Part shown: positions 55,704 through 64,000 of the stretch, one piece after another
Position numbering within the stretch: position 1 is the stretch's first letter
Layout: the number at the start of each line of letters is the position of its first letter
DNA from: Urmitella timonensis
Lineage (GTDB): Bacteria; Actinomycetota; Actinomycetes; Actinomycetales; Actinomycetaceae
DNA length: 64,000 nt
Assembly: GCA_900120415.1 (NCBI GenBank)
Contig: FQLW01000006.1
Span: 186,001 to 250,000, forward strand
Reading direction: 5' to 3'
Position numbers and translations under genes: made by a program
The notes under the pieces: model-generated
Seen by the model: the letters and a program-made list of their open reading frames with translations, nothing else
Told to the model about the DNA's origin: nothing
Databases searched by the model: none

Positions 55704-56228
55704 ATGCATATTGGCATGATTTGGGCGCAGGCAGCCCATCGAGTTATCGGAGACGGTCGGGGAATGCTTTGGCACGTCCCCGCTGATTTCAAGCATTTTA
55801 AAACCACCACCATGGGCAGCCCTATTATTATGGGGCGGCGTTCCTTTGAAGCCTTGGGTAAAAAGCCTTTGCCTGGGCGCTTAAATATCGTATTGACTTC
55901 GCAGGAAAGCTATCAGGCAAAGGGCGCATCTCTTGCTTTTTCGCTATCCGAGGCTTTGACCCTAGCTAAGGATTCGGGCGCTGAGCGCTGCTGGATTACC
56001 GGAGGGGCGCGCCTATACACCGAAGGTATGGAAATAGCTGATGAACTCGTAGTTACCTACCTAGATTTAGATGTAGGAGACAGTGAGGATTTTGCTCGCG
56101 CTCCCCTAATTTCCCCCGCTATTTGGAAAAAAGATTCACTGCGTTCTGACAGTGAGTTTCGCCCTATTTCGGGAGATTGTCGCTGGCAGGTTACCTACTA
56201 CGAACGAGCAGAAAACCCCAGCAATTAG
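55704..56228 (+). CDS. folA: Dihydrofolate reductase
   Basis: 174 residues. IGMIWAQAAHRVIGDGRGMLWHVPADFKHFK carries the active-site Asp27-equivalent region; PIIMGRRSFEALGKKPLPGRLNIVLTS and CWITGGARLYTEG complete the fold. Regenerates tetrahydrofolate used by ThyA; thyA-folA operon. Confidence 0.96.
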   Translation: MHIGMIWAQAAHRVIGDGRGMLWHVPADFKHFKTTTMGSPIIMGRRSFEALGKKPLPGRLNIVLTSQESYQAKGASLAFSLSEALTLAKDSGAERCWITGGARLYTEGMEIADELVVTYLDLDVGDSEDFARAPLISPAIWKKDSLRSDSEFRPISGDCRWQVTYYERAENPSN

Positions 56229-56296
56229 CACCATTCGATACACCGGTGTATCGTAATCTTTTGGTAAAGATTTCATCAGTAAAGTCCGGAGGTACT

Positions 56297-58588
56297 ATGG
56301 GAAAGAAATACCGTTGGAACACTCTTTCCAACATAGTGGTAGTCATAGGTGTCCTGATTATCCCCCTAATGTATTCCGGTCTGTTTACCTGGGCATACGA
56401 GGATCCAATGGAACGGGTAGGGACCTTAAAAGCAGCGGTCGTAAACCTCGATTCCCCGGCAGAAGCTAACACTGGCGAAAAAACCCGAACTATCGACCTC
56501 GGCAAAAGTCTAGAAAACGAACTTTACAAAGAGGACGCCCCCGGGTTTGACTGGACAAAGTCCTCGCTATCACAGGCAAAAACCGGGCTAAAAGATGGAA
56601 CCTACAAGGCAGCCCTGATAATCCCTAATGATTTATCTAGCTCGTTTGCAAATCTTGCCAACCCGGAAAACAAAGTACCTACCAAGAAAGCTCGGCTGGA
56701 GCTGCGTACCGATGACTCGGTGAATTACCTACAGGGCACGATGGCGGTATCAGCTGCATCTGCCCTGCAAGCTGCCCTATCTCAACAGGGAGCTGCCGGA
56801 TATATTGACCAACTATTACTATCAACCGGAACTCTAAAAGAGGGTTTTCTAGATGCCAGCTCCGGTGCCGGAAAACTTGCCGAGGGCGGAAAACAATTAG
56901 GGGACGGCGCTGATACTTTAGTGGCAGGACTAGGAGAACTCGCCGATGGGAGCGTTAAAATCCGCAATGGCGCGCTAGTGCTTCGAGACGGGGTGAGCGC
57001 CTATACCGGCGGAGTATCTACTTTAAGCTCTGGACTTGGTCAGCTAAATGCCAATATGCCCAAGTTAGCGGCAGGTGCACAACAAGTTGATGGCGGAGTC
57101 GATCAAATCCACCAGCAGGTTTCCGCTATTCAACCTGAGGTTTCCCAATTGGTTAAGAAAGGAAATGACCTAGTTGATTTGCTAGCGCCGCTAGCTAATT
57201 CAGACGTTGATGCTGCACAAATTGCAAAGTTTTTAACCAAATTTAAAGGAGTGGTTACCGCTTGTGCTCAGGTTCCTCCAGCTGCGCTGCCCACAGTTCC
57301 CCAGTGCAAATTATTGTCTGATATGGCCAAGCAGCAAGGTTTAACCCTGCAACAGCTAGCGGAAAAAATCACGAAAGCCCAAGACCTCCTTGGAATGGCA
57401 AATAAACTCTCCCAGCTCAATCCTCAAGAAATCAAACAGAAACTAAACACCGCTGACCAGGGAATAAAAGAACTGAGCCGACAGACTGCCCTTACCCCTG
57501 CTTCCCAAAACGGAAAAAATAAGCCAACCTTAAAAGATGGCACATTTGCGCTCGCTAACGGATTAGCTCAAGCAGAAAAAGGAGTTAATAAACTAGCTTC
57601 CGGCGCTGCCACCTTAGATAAGAATTCGGCTCAACTACAGCAAGGAACAGGTGCTCTAACTGGCGGTCTTAACTCGCTATCACAGGGAGCGAAAAAAGCT
57701 TCCGATGGTGGAAAACAGCTCTCTGTCGGTATAGACCAACTTGGCGAGGGAGCCTCAAACCTCCAAGACGGTCTCCGCAGCGGAGCCGAGCAGATTCCCG
57801 AGGTCAGCAGCACTCAAGCGGATAAAGTTTCTAAATCTGCCAGCACAGTTGCAGATGTTAAATCCGTGCGCGAAAACTCCGTCAGTAACAACGGTGCCGG
57901 ATTTGCCCCGTTCTTTATGGCTTTGTGTCTATGGATTGGGGGAATCGCTATTTTCTTGATTTTCCCGGCATTGGATTTACGACGTCACCCTCAGGAAAGC
58001 TTCTGGCGTTGCGGTTTCCGTTCTATGTCAATAGGCGCGCTATTTGGGGCACTTCAAGCAGTTACGGTAGTGACCGGTTTGCAACTGTTCTTAAAGATAA
58101 ATCCTCATAATTTCGTGGCATTGATTCTGATTTCAGTATTAGCCTCTATCGGATATGTAGCAGTAAACCAAGCTTGCGTAGCCGGTTTGGGCTATAGAGG
58201 ACGCGCCCTTTCAGTAATCTTATTGTGTTTACAGATAACCTCTACCGGGGCAACTTTCCCAGTAGAAACCGCTCCGAAGTTCTTCCAGTTCCTCAGCCCG
58301 CTATTCCCAATGACCCACGTGGCACGCACGATTCGCGCGGCTATTGCCGGCGGGGAACTACATTTGGGCAAAGCACTCGTGGTTTTGGCGATTTGGACAG
58401 TGATTTCTTGGCTGGTTACTTTCATATCTGCTGCGCGTCGCAAGGGTCAGCGCCCTATGCCCTACGACCCCGCGCTTACTTTCAAGAAAGTTCCACTCGT
58501 CTCCTCCCCCTTGGGTGGGGATTCCAACAACAATGTGGAAGATTTTGATCAATATACTCGCCAGGCCAAGGAAAACCAGAGCAGCTAG
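56297..58588 (+). CDS. YhgE/Pip-family membrane protein
   Basis: 763 residues from ATG 56297 with GGAGG 5 bases upstream; the longer open frame to 56177 overlaps folA. One N-terminal span (IVVVIGVLIIPLMYSGLFTW), a large extracellular region with many LxxGxxxLxxG repeats (coiled-coil) and about five spans at the C-terminus (FFMALCLWIGGIAIFLIFPAL onward). Family members are phage-infection-protein/ABC-2-like and some accompany type VII secretion. Substrate unknown. 68 bases after folA. Confidence 0.9.
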   Translation: MGKKYRWNTLSNIVVVIGVLIIPLMYSGLFTWAYEDPMERVGTLKAAVVNLDSPAEANTGEKTRTIDLGKSLENELYKEDAPGFDWTKSSLSQAKTGLKDGTYKAALIIPNDLSSSFANLANPENKVPTKKARLELRTDDSVNYLQGTMAVSAASALQAALSQQGAAGYIDQLLLSTGTLKEGFLDASSGAGKLAEGGKQLGDGADTLVAGLGELADGSVKIRNGALVLRDGVSAYTGGVSTLSSGLGQLNANMPKLAAGAQQVDGGVDQIHQQVSAIQPEVSQLVKKGNDLVDLLAPLANSDVDAAQIAKFLTKFKGVVTACAQVPPAALPTVPQCKLLSDMAKQQGLTLQQLAEKITKAQDLLGMANKLSQLNPQEIKQKLNTADQGIKELSRQTALTPASQNGKNKPTLKDGTFALANGLAQAEKGVNKLASGAATLDKNSAQLQQGTGALTGGLNSLSQGAKKASDGGKQLSVGIDQLGEGASNLQDGLRSGAEQIPEVSSTQADKVSKSASTVADVKSVRENSVSNNGAGFAPFFMALCLWIGGIAIFLIFPALDLRRHPQESFWRCGFRSMSIGALFGALQAVTVVTGLQLFLKINPHNFVALILISVLASIGYVAVNQACVAGLGYRGRALSVILLCLQITSTGATFPVETAPKFFQFLSPLFPMTHVARTIRAAIAGGELHLGKALVVLAIWTVISWLVTFISAARRKGQRPMPYDPALTFKKVPLVSSPLGGDSNNNVEDFDQYTRQAKENQSS

Positions 58589-58644
58589 CCTCATCAATCC
58601 CTGGTCATACCCCGGTCTTTTCATTTACCTTAAGGCGAACAAAT

Positions 58645-58729
58645 CTCGCAAAAGTATCAATGAAAACCTCGCAAACATATAAGCAAAAACCTCGCAAAAG
58701 TATCAACAAAATTCTCGCAAAAGTATCAA
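58645..58729. repeat. Four 23-bp tandem repeats
   Basis: The core CTCGCAAAAGTATCAA starts at 58645, 58668, 58691 and 58714, an exact 23-base period; the second copy is degenerate (CTCGCAAACATATAAG). The 7-base linkers vary. It lies just before the ATPase remnant. Confidence 0.85.
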
Positions 58730-58734
58730 TATAG

Positions 58735-59073
58735 CTGTTAGAAGCGATATTTATTTCGATATCGGTTCGAGACATTCGCACCTACGCGGAGCAAATTGAC
58801 GCTAACTGTTTTGGCTACCGGGACGAATCAGATCTAGAAGTAGATATTTTGCTTGAGTTTGATGATGGAAACTGGGCAGGTCTTGAGGTAAAACTTGGAG
58901 AATCAGATAGCGTTATTTCTGCTGCCGAGAATAACCTTCTCCGTTTGCGGAACAGCAGAATGGTTACTCCCCCAGATTTCCTAGCCATCATAACCGGAGG
59001 CACTTCCGGGTATACCCTACCTAGCGGTGTACACGTGATTCCCCTAAGCGCCTTGGGTCCCATCCGCGATTAA
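58735..59073 (+). pseudogene. C-terminal remnant of a DUF4143 (COG1373) AAA+ ATPase
   Basis: About 110 codons without a proper start: VRDIRTYAEQIDANCFGYRDE, then DLEVDILLEF and GLEVKLGES, typical of the nuclease-like C-terminal domain of DUF4143 ATPases, ending SALGPIRD. The N-terminal AAA domain is missing. Its last 74 bases occur again at 60237-60310. Confidence 0.75.
59000..59073 (+). repeat. 74-bp direct repeat, left copy
   Basis: 72 of 74 bases match 60237-60310; similarity continues weakly for ~15 bases beyond. This copy is the real 3' end of the ATPase remnant. Confidence 0.85.
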
Positions 59074-59129
59074 TGGACTAATTCCCATTCAGGTATCAAC
59101 CCGACAGTATCCCCTACTGCGTCAAATGT

Positions 59130-59174
59130 GGCAAAGCCCCGAGAGCCGTTCAACCGTCTACTCGGGGCTTTGCC
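59130..59174. terminator. Terminator-like hairpin downstream of the secreted-protein cassette
   Basis: Perfect 14-bp inverted repeat GGCAAAGCCCCGAG/CTCGGGGCTTTGCC with a 17-base loop, lying 58 bases after the 59232-59477 minus-strand gene. No long U tract on either side. Confidence 0.6.
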
Positions 59175-59231
59175 TAAAATGAGTGCTTATTTTCAGTGGT
59201 TACCTGATTGGTGAATATAAAAAAGTTACGA

Positions 59232-59477
59232 CTATTTCTGCTGAGATATTTTTTCTTTAATTTTAAATACAGAAATGCTAATAACCAGAATCAACAATTC
59301 AAGAAAATATGTAGCTAAAAACTCTTTTGGAACAGCTGATATCCCCTGAAATATCCAATCGATACCACTCATGTAAAACGCTAGGGGAAGCGGTACAGAT
59401 AAAATAATTAGAATGCTTATTGCTAGAGCTTTTGCGAAGCTAGGTTCGCCCATTCGCGTTTTCTTGACAGATTTCAT
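59232..59477 (-). CDS. Small two-span membrane protein, possible immunity partner
   Basis: 81 residues from ATG 59477, 2 bases after the stop of the secreted-protein gene; the open frame to 59504 overlaps it. Basic N-terminus (MKSVKKTRMGEPSF), two hydrophobic segments (ALAISILIILSVPLPLAFYM and FLATYFLELLILVISISVF) and a Lys-rich end (KIKEKISQQK). Size, topology and coupling fit bacteriocin immunity proteins; function unproven and no family recognised. Confidence 0.6.
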   Translation of the reverse strand: MKSVKKTRMGEPSFAKALAISILIILSVPLPLAFYMSGIDWIFQGISAVPKEFLATYFLELLILVISISVFKIKEKISQQK

Positions 59478-59479
59478 CA

Positions 59480-60151
59480 CTACCAAACTTCCTTGATGGC
59501 ACATTTTCCTGCCTGAAAAGCAATCTGACCAGGTAATCCTCCTGGAAGTGCTTTACTTGCAATCACTTTAATTACATAAGAAGCGACTTTCTTACCTAAA
59601 AACTTTTTAAGATTTCGATGCATCACAGATGAGGCAACTTTCCATTTGCGTGATTTTAATGCCTTACGAACTTCTTGATTAAAAGCCCGTTTTAACACAT
59701 CCAATCCATAGGACTTTGCTAACCCGTTTCCTATACAGTTGGCAAATGTCCCCCAACTCCGAGTCTGTATAGCAGGAATTACTAAGTCATCGTACGCTCC
59801 CTCGTTTCCATAGAACTCAAAGCCTTTTTCTATCTCCTTTAACAAGGCAATTGTTTCTAAATCATCAGTTCCATAAAAACTGATATCTTCTCGTGAGGGA
59901 GATGAATACGACGGCTTTAGATTCTTGACGTTACTTGTTTGGTTTTTAGTCTCCAAATCGAATAATGAATTCTCATTTTCCTGAGTAATCACAGAAGCAC
60001 AGTTTGCAACACTCGGTGTATGGGTATTTACGATAACCTGATCTTTGGGATACGGTACGGTCTCACTTGCGAATGCTGGTGCGCTAAAACCGGTAAAAAG
60101 TAAAGAAACCGATAATGGTAACACCGTCATGGCTGCAATGTTTCTTTTCAT
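59480..60151 (-). CDS. Secreted protein with basic Cys-bracketed C-terminus, bacteriocin-like
   Basis: 223 residues from ATG 60151 (AGGAG 8 bases upstream; the frame is open to 60202). A Sec signal peptide (MKRNIAAM...FSAPAFAS) is followed by an acidic ~120-residue pro-region and a basic, Gly/Ala-containing C-terminal ~90 residues. The latter begins RSWGTFANCIGNGLAKSYG and ends PGQIAFQAGKCAIKEVW, so two Cys bracket a cationic amphipathic core (KALKSRKWKVASSVMHRNLKKFLGKKVASYVIKVI). This resembles a preprotein for an antimicrobial peptide. No known family matched. Confidence 0.6.
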   Translation of the reverse strand: MKRNIAAMTVLPLSVSLLFTGFSAPAFASETVPYPKDQVIVNTHTPSVANCASVITQENENSLFDLETKNQTSNVKNLKPSYSSPSREDISFYGTDDLETIALLKEIEKGFEFYGNEGAYDDLVIPAIQTRSWGTFANCIGNGLAKSYGLDVLKRAFNQEVRKALKSRKWKVASSVMHRNLKKFLGKKVASYVIKVIASKALPGGLPGQIAFQAGKCAIKEVW

Positions 60152-60236
60152 TTTTTGCTCCTGTCGTGTTGGGTCATTTTCTACCGCGCGGCAGTAAAAC
60201 AAATAGTATCAAGAAGCGGAATAAAACCAGTACGCA

Positions 60237-60310
60237 GCACTTCCGGGTATACCCTACCTAGCGGTATACACGTGATTCCCCTAAGCGCCTTGGGCCCCAT
60301 CCGCGATTAA
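60237..60310 (+). repeat. 74-bp direct repeat, right copy
   Basis: Near-identical to 59000-59073 and therefore encodes the last 24 codons of the same ATPase C-terminus without any upstream gene body. The two copies bracket the cassette. Confidence 0.85.
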
Positions 60311-60563
60311 CTGGCTAATACCTATTTGAGGCTTTGTTACTCCCCACGCTTATCGGGTGACAAAGTTAAAAAGCATATGCCAGGCAATTGATAAATATCG
60401 TGATAGCAGGGGAAATCGTGTAGATTTTCGATGAGAACTACCGGTTCGCGGAATTTGTGAAATCTAACTACAGATTCTAAAGATTTCCAACTACATTTTC
60501 CGCTTCCCGTAGATCTCGTAGCCACCTGCATATATCTGCTTCAGTTCCTTTATCAGGAATTAA
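60311..60563. other. Gene-poor stretch between the repeat and the IS remnant
   Basis: No gene I can support. A 64-codon minus-strand frame (60337-60531) has no start signal or recognisable family. Confidence 0.4.
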
Positions 60564-60695
60564 TCACGCAAACCGCGCACACTGAGACATTGATTTTATC
60601 TGTTCAACAGACGTTAGAGAACAAACCATTTCAAGCTGCTCACACACCATCCGAACCACGTAATCCTTAAAATCGTGCGAACACCTCTTACTCAT
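60564..60695 (-). pseudogene. IS3-family OrfA transposase remnant
   Basis: 43 codons from ATG 60695 (AGAGGG upstream). MSKRCSHDFKDYVVRMVCEQLEM is the typical OrfA start (MSKRYSxEFKDxxVRMV) and CSLTSVEQIKSMSQ partly continues it; the helix-turn-helix is then lost. No OrfB or clear terminal repeats. Confidence 0.6.
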
Positions 60696-60791
60696 ATCCC
60701 TAACCCTCTCAAAATAGGCAGAAATAAAACCCCATGCACTTGAGCAGGATTCGACCTCTCCGCACGCAATCAACTCAGTAAAAATAGCGTG

Positions 60792-60821
60792 ATGCCCTTC
60801 CTCTAAATAGAGGAAGGGCAT
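60792..60821. terminator. Perfect 14-bp hairpin downstream of rbsK
   Basis: Arms 60792-60805 and 60808-60821 (ATGCCCTTCCTCTA). On the minus strand a TATTTTTA tract follows within 10 bases, so it is likely the terminator of the sugar operon. A smaller stem CACTAC/GTAGTG lies at 60895-60911. Confidence 0.65.
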
Positions 60822-60967
60822 CCAAGAGTAGCAGCAGATTGATAAAAATACCCCTGCCTCATACCCTCATAATTCTAACGTTGTCTGTGCCGACCACTAC
60901 TAAAAGTAGTGTAACTACTAAATAAGCCCAGTAGCTACGTGATTACCAGGTAGACACGCAAATGATA

Positions 60968-61870
60968 TTAGCTAAATTTCAGCTCCTTTGCTGTTGCATA
61001 GGAGGTTTGCGTTCCTCGTTTAGTTACCGCATCACCTGCATAAATATTTGCCTTGCGAATCGAGTCTGCTATATCACCGCTCTGAGTCCAGCTGTGAGAA
61101 AAACATCCAATAAAAGCATCACCTGCTCCGGTGGTATCCAGTGCTCGGGAGGAAGTACCCGCAATCAACTGCTCCCCCGAATCGCTAATCCACAAAGCTC
61201 CGCGAGCCCCTAAAGTAACAATTACATTTGGAATTCCAGATCGCATAAGTACTTGACCGGCGGCGCGGATATCTTCCTCGGTATCTACCGGCATTCCGGT
61301 TAGTAAAGACAGTTCACTCTCATTCGGTACTATAAACTCTACGTCTTTTACCCGTTCCAACGATAAGGAAGGATCAGCTGGTGCTGGGTTCAGCAGAATA
61401 GGGATACCTAATTCCTTTCCTAATTGTATAGTTGAATATACCGTTTCTAACGGAATTTCCAGCTGCATCACAATCAATTTACATTTGGCAATTTGTGCCC
61501 TAGCACTTTCTACATCATCAGGAGTTAGGAATGCATTTGCACCCTTCACGATGATTATTGAGTTACGGGATTGGGGATCTACAAAAATTGGGGCAACTCC
61601 CGAGGTAGCCTCAGTGCGTAAAACAAAATCTGTATCTATCCCATTCTCGGCGAAATTTCTGATGGTGTTGTCTGCAAACATATCGTTACCCACCCTGGTA
61701 ACCATCAAAATCTTTGAGCCTAATCGAGAAGCAGCTACGGCTTGGTTCGCACCCTTACCGCCACAGCCCATACAAAAATCCGGGGCTTCTACGGTCTCAC
61801 CTTCACGCGGCATTCGATTTATATAGGAGATTAAATCAACCATATTAGAGCCAACTACTGCAATATCCAT
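60968..61870 (-). CDS. rbsK: Ribokinase
   Basis: 300 residues. PfkB fold: N-terminal VVGSNMVDLISYINRMPREGETV, sugar-binding GCGGKGANQAVAASRLG, and C-terminal catalytic DTTGAGDAFIGCF with the base Asp. Phosphorylates ribose or a similar sugar. AAAGGAG before ATG 61870, which lies directly after the DUF4432 stop. Confidence 0.92.
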   Translation of the reverse strand: MDIAVVGSNMVDLISYINRMPREGETVEAPDFCMGCGGKGANQAVAASRLGSKILMVTRVGNDMFADNTIRNFAENGIDTDFVLRTEATSGVAPIFVDPQSRNSIIIVKGANAFLTPDDVESARAQIAKCKLIVMQLEIPLETVYSTIQLGKELGIPILLNPAPADPSLSLERVKDVEFIVPNESELSLLTGMPVDTEEDIRAAGQVLMRSGIPNVIVTLGARGALWISDSGEQLIAGTSSRALDTTGAGDAFIGCFSHSWTQSGDIADSIRKANIYAGDAVTKRGTQTSYATAKELKFS

Positions 61871-62893
61871 TTATTTCTCCTTTATCCCAGTGGTTACCTT
61901 GAAATTGCGAACTTCTCCCGGAGCAAGTTCAATCAATGTTCCAGCTTTACGAGCTGCTTCACGCCCTTCTGGACGCGAGGTGCCGGGAAGCGCAAACGCA
62001 GCAACTTTTTGATCTGCGTTGTGCAATATCCAGCGCGTAACCACTGGGAAACTCTCAGTGCTAAAACGGGTTTCAAATACCGTTCCATTCTGGCTATCCA
62101 ATTCTATAATCGCTTCTTTAGTCATTTCATCGACTGCATCAGCGAAATAAACTATCTCCGGATCGAACTCTTCGGCTCCTTCCAAGGAATTAGCATCTCG
62201 ATTACCGGCTCTAATATCTGCATTTATTTTCAACCAATTTTCGGTTGGTTTAACGTGCGCAGGTACTGATTCACGCAGTTTGAAGGCCTCTACAGGCAAG
62301 TTTTGTGTTATTTTTCCGTTTGTCACAAACGCATAGTTCATGTGGCACATATATTGCAGAGGCATTGACGCATACTTAGACAAGTTTTGCACTCGCAGTT
62401 CAATGTCAAACATAGATGAATCCTGGCGCAAAGTCACAGCCGGATTGGCTAAGTAGTGATTCCCGAAGCCTTTCAAATACTCGCAGCAAGAAACTACACG
62501 AATAGCATCATTTGAAACGATTAATTTTGCCGAGTCCATGGGCGCGCACGCAAATTCTCCATGCAAAGGGTGATTGTCGCCTTCGCCGGGACAACCGGCA
62601 GCGAGCAGTCCCGAATGAAAAGCAAAGCACCCGTAGGTATCCTCAATTAGGGTCGCAGGTTTTGGCTCAGAAAACATACTTTCCATACGTAGGCTGTGCC
62701 CGCAAAAATTTGCATCCCATATGATTTGCCCCATGAACGGCAAAATCTCAACGTACCCGAGCGAATTATGGATGGTAAGTGAAGCAACTCCTGACGAATA
62801 GGTTTTCGCGGTTACCGACCATTGCTCTGAATGAAGTATTTCTGTCTCTAGCGGTGTAAAAAGAGATTTTGTTAAATTAATTTCGTATTGCAT
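61871..62893 (-). CDS. DUF4432 / aldose epimerase-like protein
   Basis: 340 residues. Galactose-mutarotase-like beta-sandwich: GYVEILPFMGQIIWDANFCGHSLRM, CFAFHSGLLAAGCPG, HPLHGEFA and LQYMCHMNYAF, the pattern of DUF4432. It may interconvert the sugar's anomers before phosphorylation. Its ATG overlaps the stop of the transporter (TAATG), so translation is coupled. Confidence 0.85.
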   Translation of the reverse strand: MQYEINLTKSLFTPLETEILHSEQWSVTAKTYSSGVASLTIHNSLGYVEILPFMGQIIWDANFCGHSLRMESMFSEPKPATLIEDTYGCFAFHSGLLAAGCPGEGDNHPLHGEFACAPMDSAKLIVSNDAIRVVSCCEYLKGFGNHYLANPAVTLRQDSSMFDIELRVQNLSKYASMPLQYMCHMNYAFVTNGKITQNLPVEAFKLRESVPAHVKPTENWLKINADIRAGNRDANSLEGAEEFDPEIVYFADAVDEMTKEAIIELDSQNGTVFETRFSTESFPVVTRWILHNADQKVAAFALPGTSRPEGREAARKAGTLIELAPGEVRNFKVTTGIKEK

Positions 62894-64000
62894 TAGATTT
62901 CAGCCTTTTGAGAAGTCTTGTAGGAGAAATAGAAGTACATGAATACCGCACCGAAGCAAAAGAGATTCACAGCAAAAGATACTTGCATTGAACCGGTAAG
63001 GTCAGAAACTAGCCCCTGTACTGCGGGGATAACTGCACCACCAATAATCGACATAACAATTATTGCTCCGCCAGTTTCTGTATAACGCTTATCTTTTACT
63101 GAGTCTAATGTGCGTGAGTAAATAGTTGCCCAACACGGTCCGAACAGGAACGACACCAATACCGCAGCATAAACTGCCGTCATATTGGGAACTAGGATTA
63201 CATATACTAGCGCCCCCAATCCACAAACAGAATAACCAACGAGGACGAGGTCTTGATTGAATCGAGTCATCAAGATATTTGCCAATAATTTACCCAAGAA
63301 GAATCCGATGAACGAAAAAATCATGAAGTTCGAGGCGGTTCTTTCATTAAGACCGTGATCTAGTTGTAAGGCAAGTCGAATAGTAAAAGACCAGACCGCA
63401 GTCTGCATACCGACATAAAGAAACTGGGTCAGGATACCAGCTTTAAATCTGCGATTTCCAGCTAAGTATTTCAGAGTCTCGAACACAGTTGCCTTTGTGG
63501 TCTCTTTTGCCTTGGTAACTGTTGGTTTACACTTTGGAAACTGTGTAATCATCACTAGAACCAACATCACTAGCAAAATCATTATGATTACCCGGTAGGG
63601 ATGCAAGGTACGTTGAAGCATTTCCCGAGCAAATTGTTGCGACTCGTCCGCCGAAAGGTTGGCCATCTGATTATGAAGCGCAGCACCTTCGGAAAAAATC
63701 AAGTACTTGCCCAACAAAATTCCCCCGATAGATCCCAGAGGATAGAAAGTTTGGGAAATATTTAGTCGCAGCGTGGAATATTTTTTCGGTCCAATCATAG
63801 AGGAGTAAGTATTACAGGAGGTCTCTAAGAACGATAACCCTATTGCGATTGCAAATAGAGATAGTAGGAAAACTGAATATGTTGCCATGCGGGAGGCCGG
63901 GAAAAACATCGAGCAACCGATTATATAAACACTTAGACCAACCATGATTCCTACTTTGTAGGATGTAGAGCGGATTACTCGGGAGGCGGGGATAGCAATA
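62893..64000 (-). CDS. FucP-like MFS sugar:H+ symporter, 5' end cut by window
   Basis: The frame runs from the stop at 62893 to the right edge without a stop (about 369 codons), so the N-terminal ~60-80 residues lie outside; the ATG at 63945 is internal. FucP/GluP-type: YSVFLLSLFAIAIGLSFLETSCNTYSS, LNISQTFYPLGSIGG and about nine visible membrane spans. With the DUF4432 protein and ribokinase it forms an uptake-epimerise-phosphorylate operon; the sugar could be ribose or a related monosaccharide. Confidence 0.9.
   Translation of the reverse strand, partial: IAIPASRVIRSTSYKVGIMVGLSVYIIGCSMFFPASRMATYSVFLLSLFAIAIGLSFLETSCNTYSSMIGPKKYSTLRLNISQTFYPLGSIGGILLGKYLIFSEGAALHNQMANLSADESQQFAREMLQRTLHPYRVIIMILLVMLVLVMITQFPKCKPTVTKAKETTKATVFETLKYLAGNRRFKAGILTQFLYVGMQTAVWSFTIRLALQLDHGLNERTASNFMIFSFIGFFLGKLLANILMTRFNQDLVLVGYSVCGLGALVYVILVPNMTAVYAAVLVSFLFGPCWATIYSRTLDSVKDKRYTETGGAIIVMSIIGGAVIPAVQGLVSDLTGSMQVSFAVNLFCFGAVFMYFYFSYKTSQKAEI

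Noticed and set aside
58645-58729. CRISPR array
   Set aside because: 23-base period with 7-base linkers is far too short for repeat-spacer units, and no cas genes are present.
60337-60531. 64-codon minus-strand frame
   Set aside because: No ribosome-binding site or recognisable family; probably chance or unrecognisable remnant.

Overview
The window is one contiguous piece of a mid-GC actinobacterial chromosome, most like the Actinomycetaceae (a Varibaculum/Mobiluncus-type relative). This is inferred from gene order and family, not from a database match. Actinobacterial hallmarks include rpsO-pnp-M16 peptidase-dapB-dapA-rnj, a LysX-type lysyl-phosphatidylglycerol/lysyl-tRNA synthetase, PdtaS-like kinase-tatD-rpf-rsmA-ispE, and prs next to tRNA-Gln. 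Most genes lie on the minus strand; many start with GTG or TTG.

Layout. 1-13.5 kb (minus): a partial PfkB kinase, lysX, rnj, dapA, an acetyltransferase-like gene, dapB, a lipoprotein, an M16 peptidase, a small membrane protein, pnp and rpsO. These cover lysine/peptidoglycan precursor synthesis and RNA turnover. 13.5-22.8 kb: an accessory island, more AT-rich towards its right end. It holds a frameshifted rhuM, a membrane protein, a decayed VapBC pair, a RelB/DinJ antitoxin whose toxin is reduced to 11 codons, an HTH-Fic protein, three tandem copies of an unrecognised 171-residue membrane/secreted protein (one broken), and a 945-residue secreted, membrane-anchored protein with a lysine/proline repeat tail. 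22.8-32.2 kb: a frameshifted acyl-CoA dehydratase activase-type gene, a divergent TetR regulator, an AspT-family exchanger and a CPA1 Na+/H+ antiporter. 32.3-43.7 kb: ribF, truB, rbfA, infB, nusA, rimP, a divergent lipoprotein, pth, rplY and prs, i.e. translation and nucleotide housekeeping. 43.9-58.6 kb: tRNA-Gln, TetR and MarR regulators, an ABC-F ATPase, a fused RsmA-IspE enzyme, an Rpf-like muralytic protein, tatD, a PdtaS-like kinase, a DUF2505 protein, an EcsC-like protein, thyA-folA and a YhgE/Pip membrane protein. 58.6-60.9 kb: a second accessory patch with 23-bp tandem repeats, a remnant of a DUF4143 ATPase, a two-gene secreted-protein/small-membrane-protein cassette between 74-bp direct repeats, and an IS3-type OrfA remnant. 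60.9-64 kb: a sugar operon of FucP-like transporter (cut by the window end), DUF4432 mutarotase-like protein and ribokinase.

The best candidates for something undescribed are (a) the 18.1-22.7 kb locus, a repeat-tailed surface protein followed by tandem paralogues, and (b) the 59.2-60.2 kb cassette, which looks like a bacteriocin-type secreted protein with a possible immunity partner. Both are inference from architecture. Four independent genes carry apparent single-nucleotide frameshifts. They should be checked against reads before biological meaning is attached to them.
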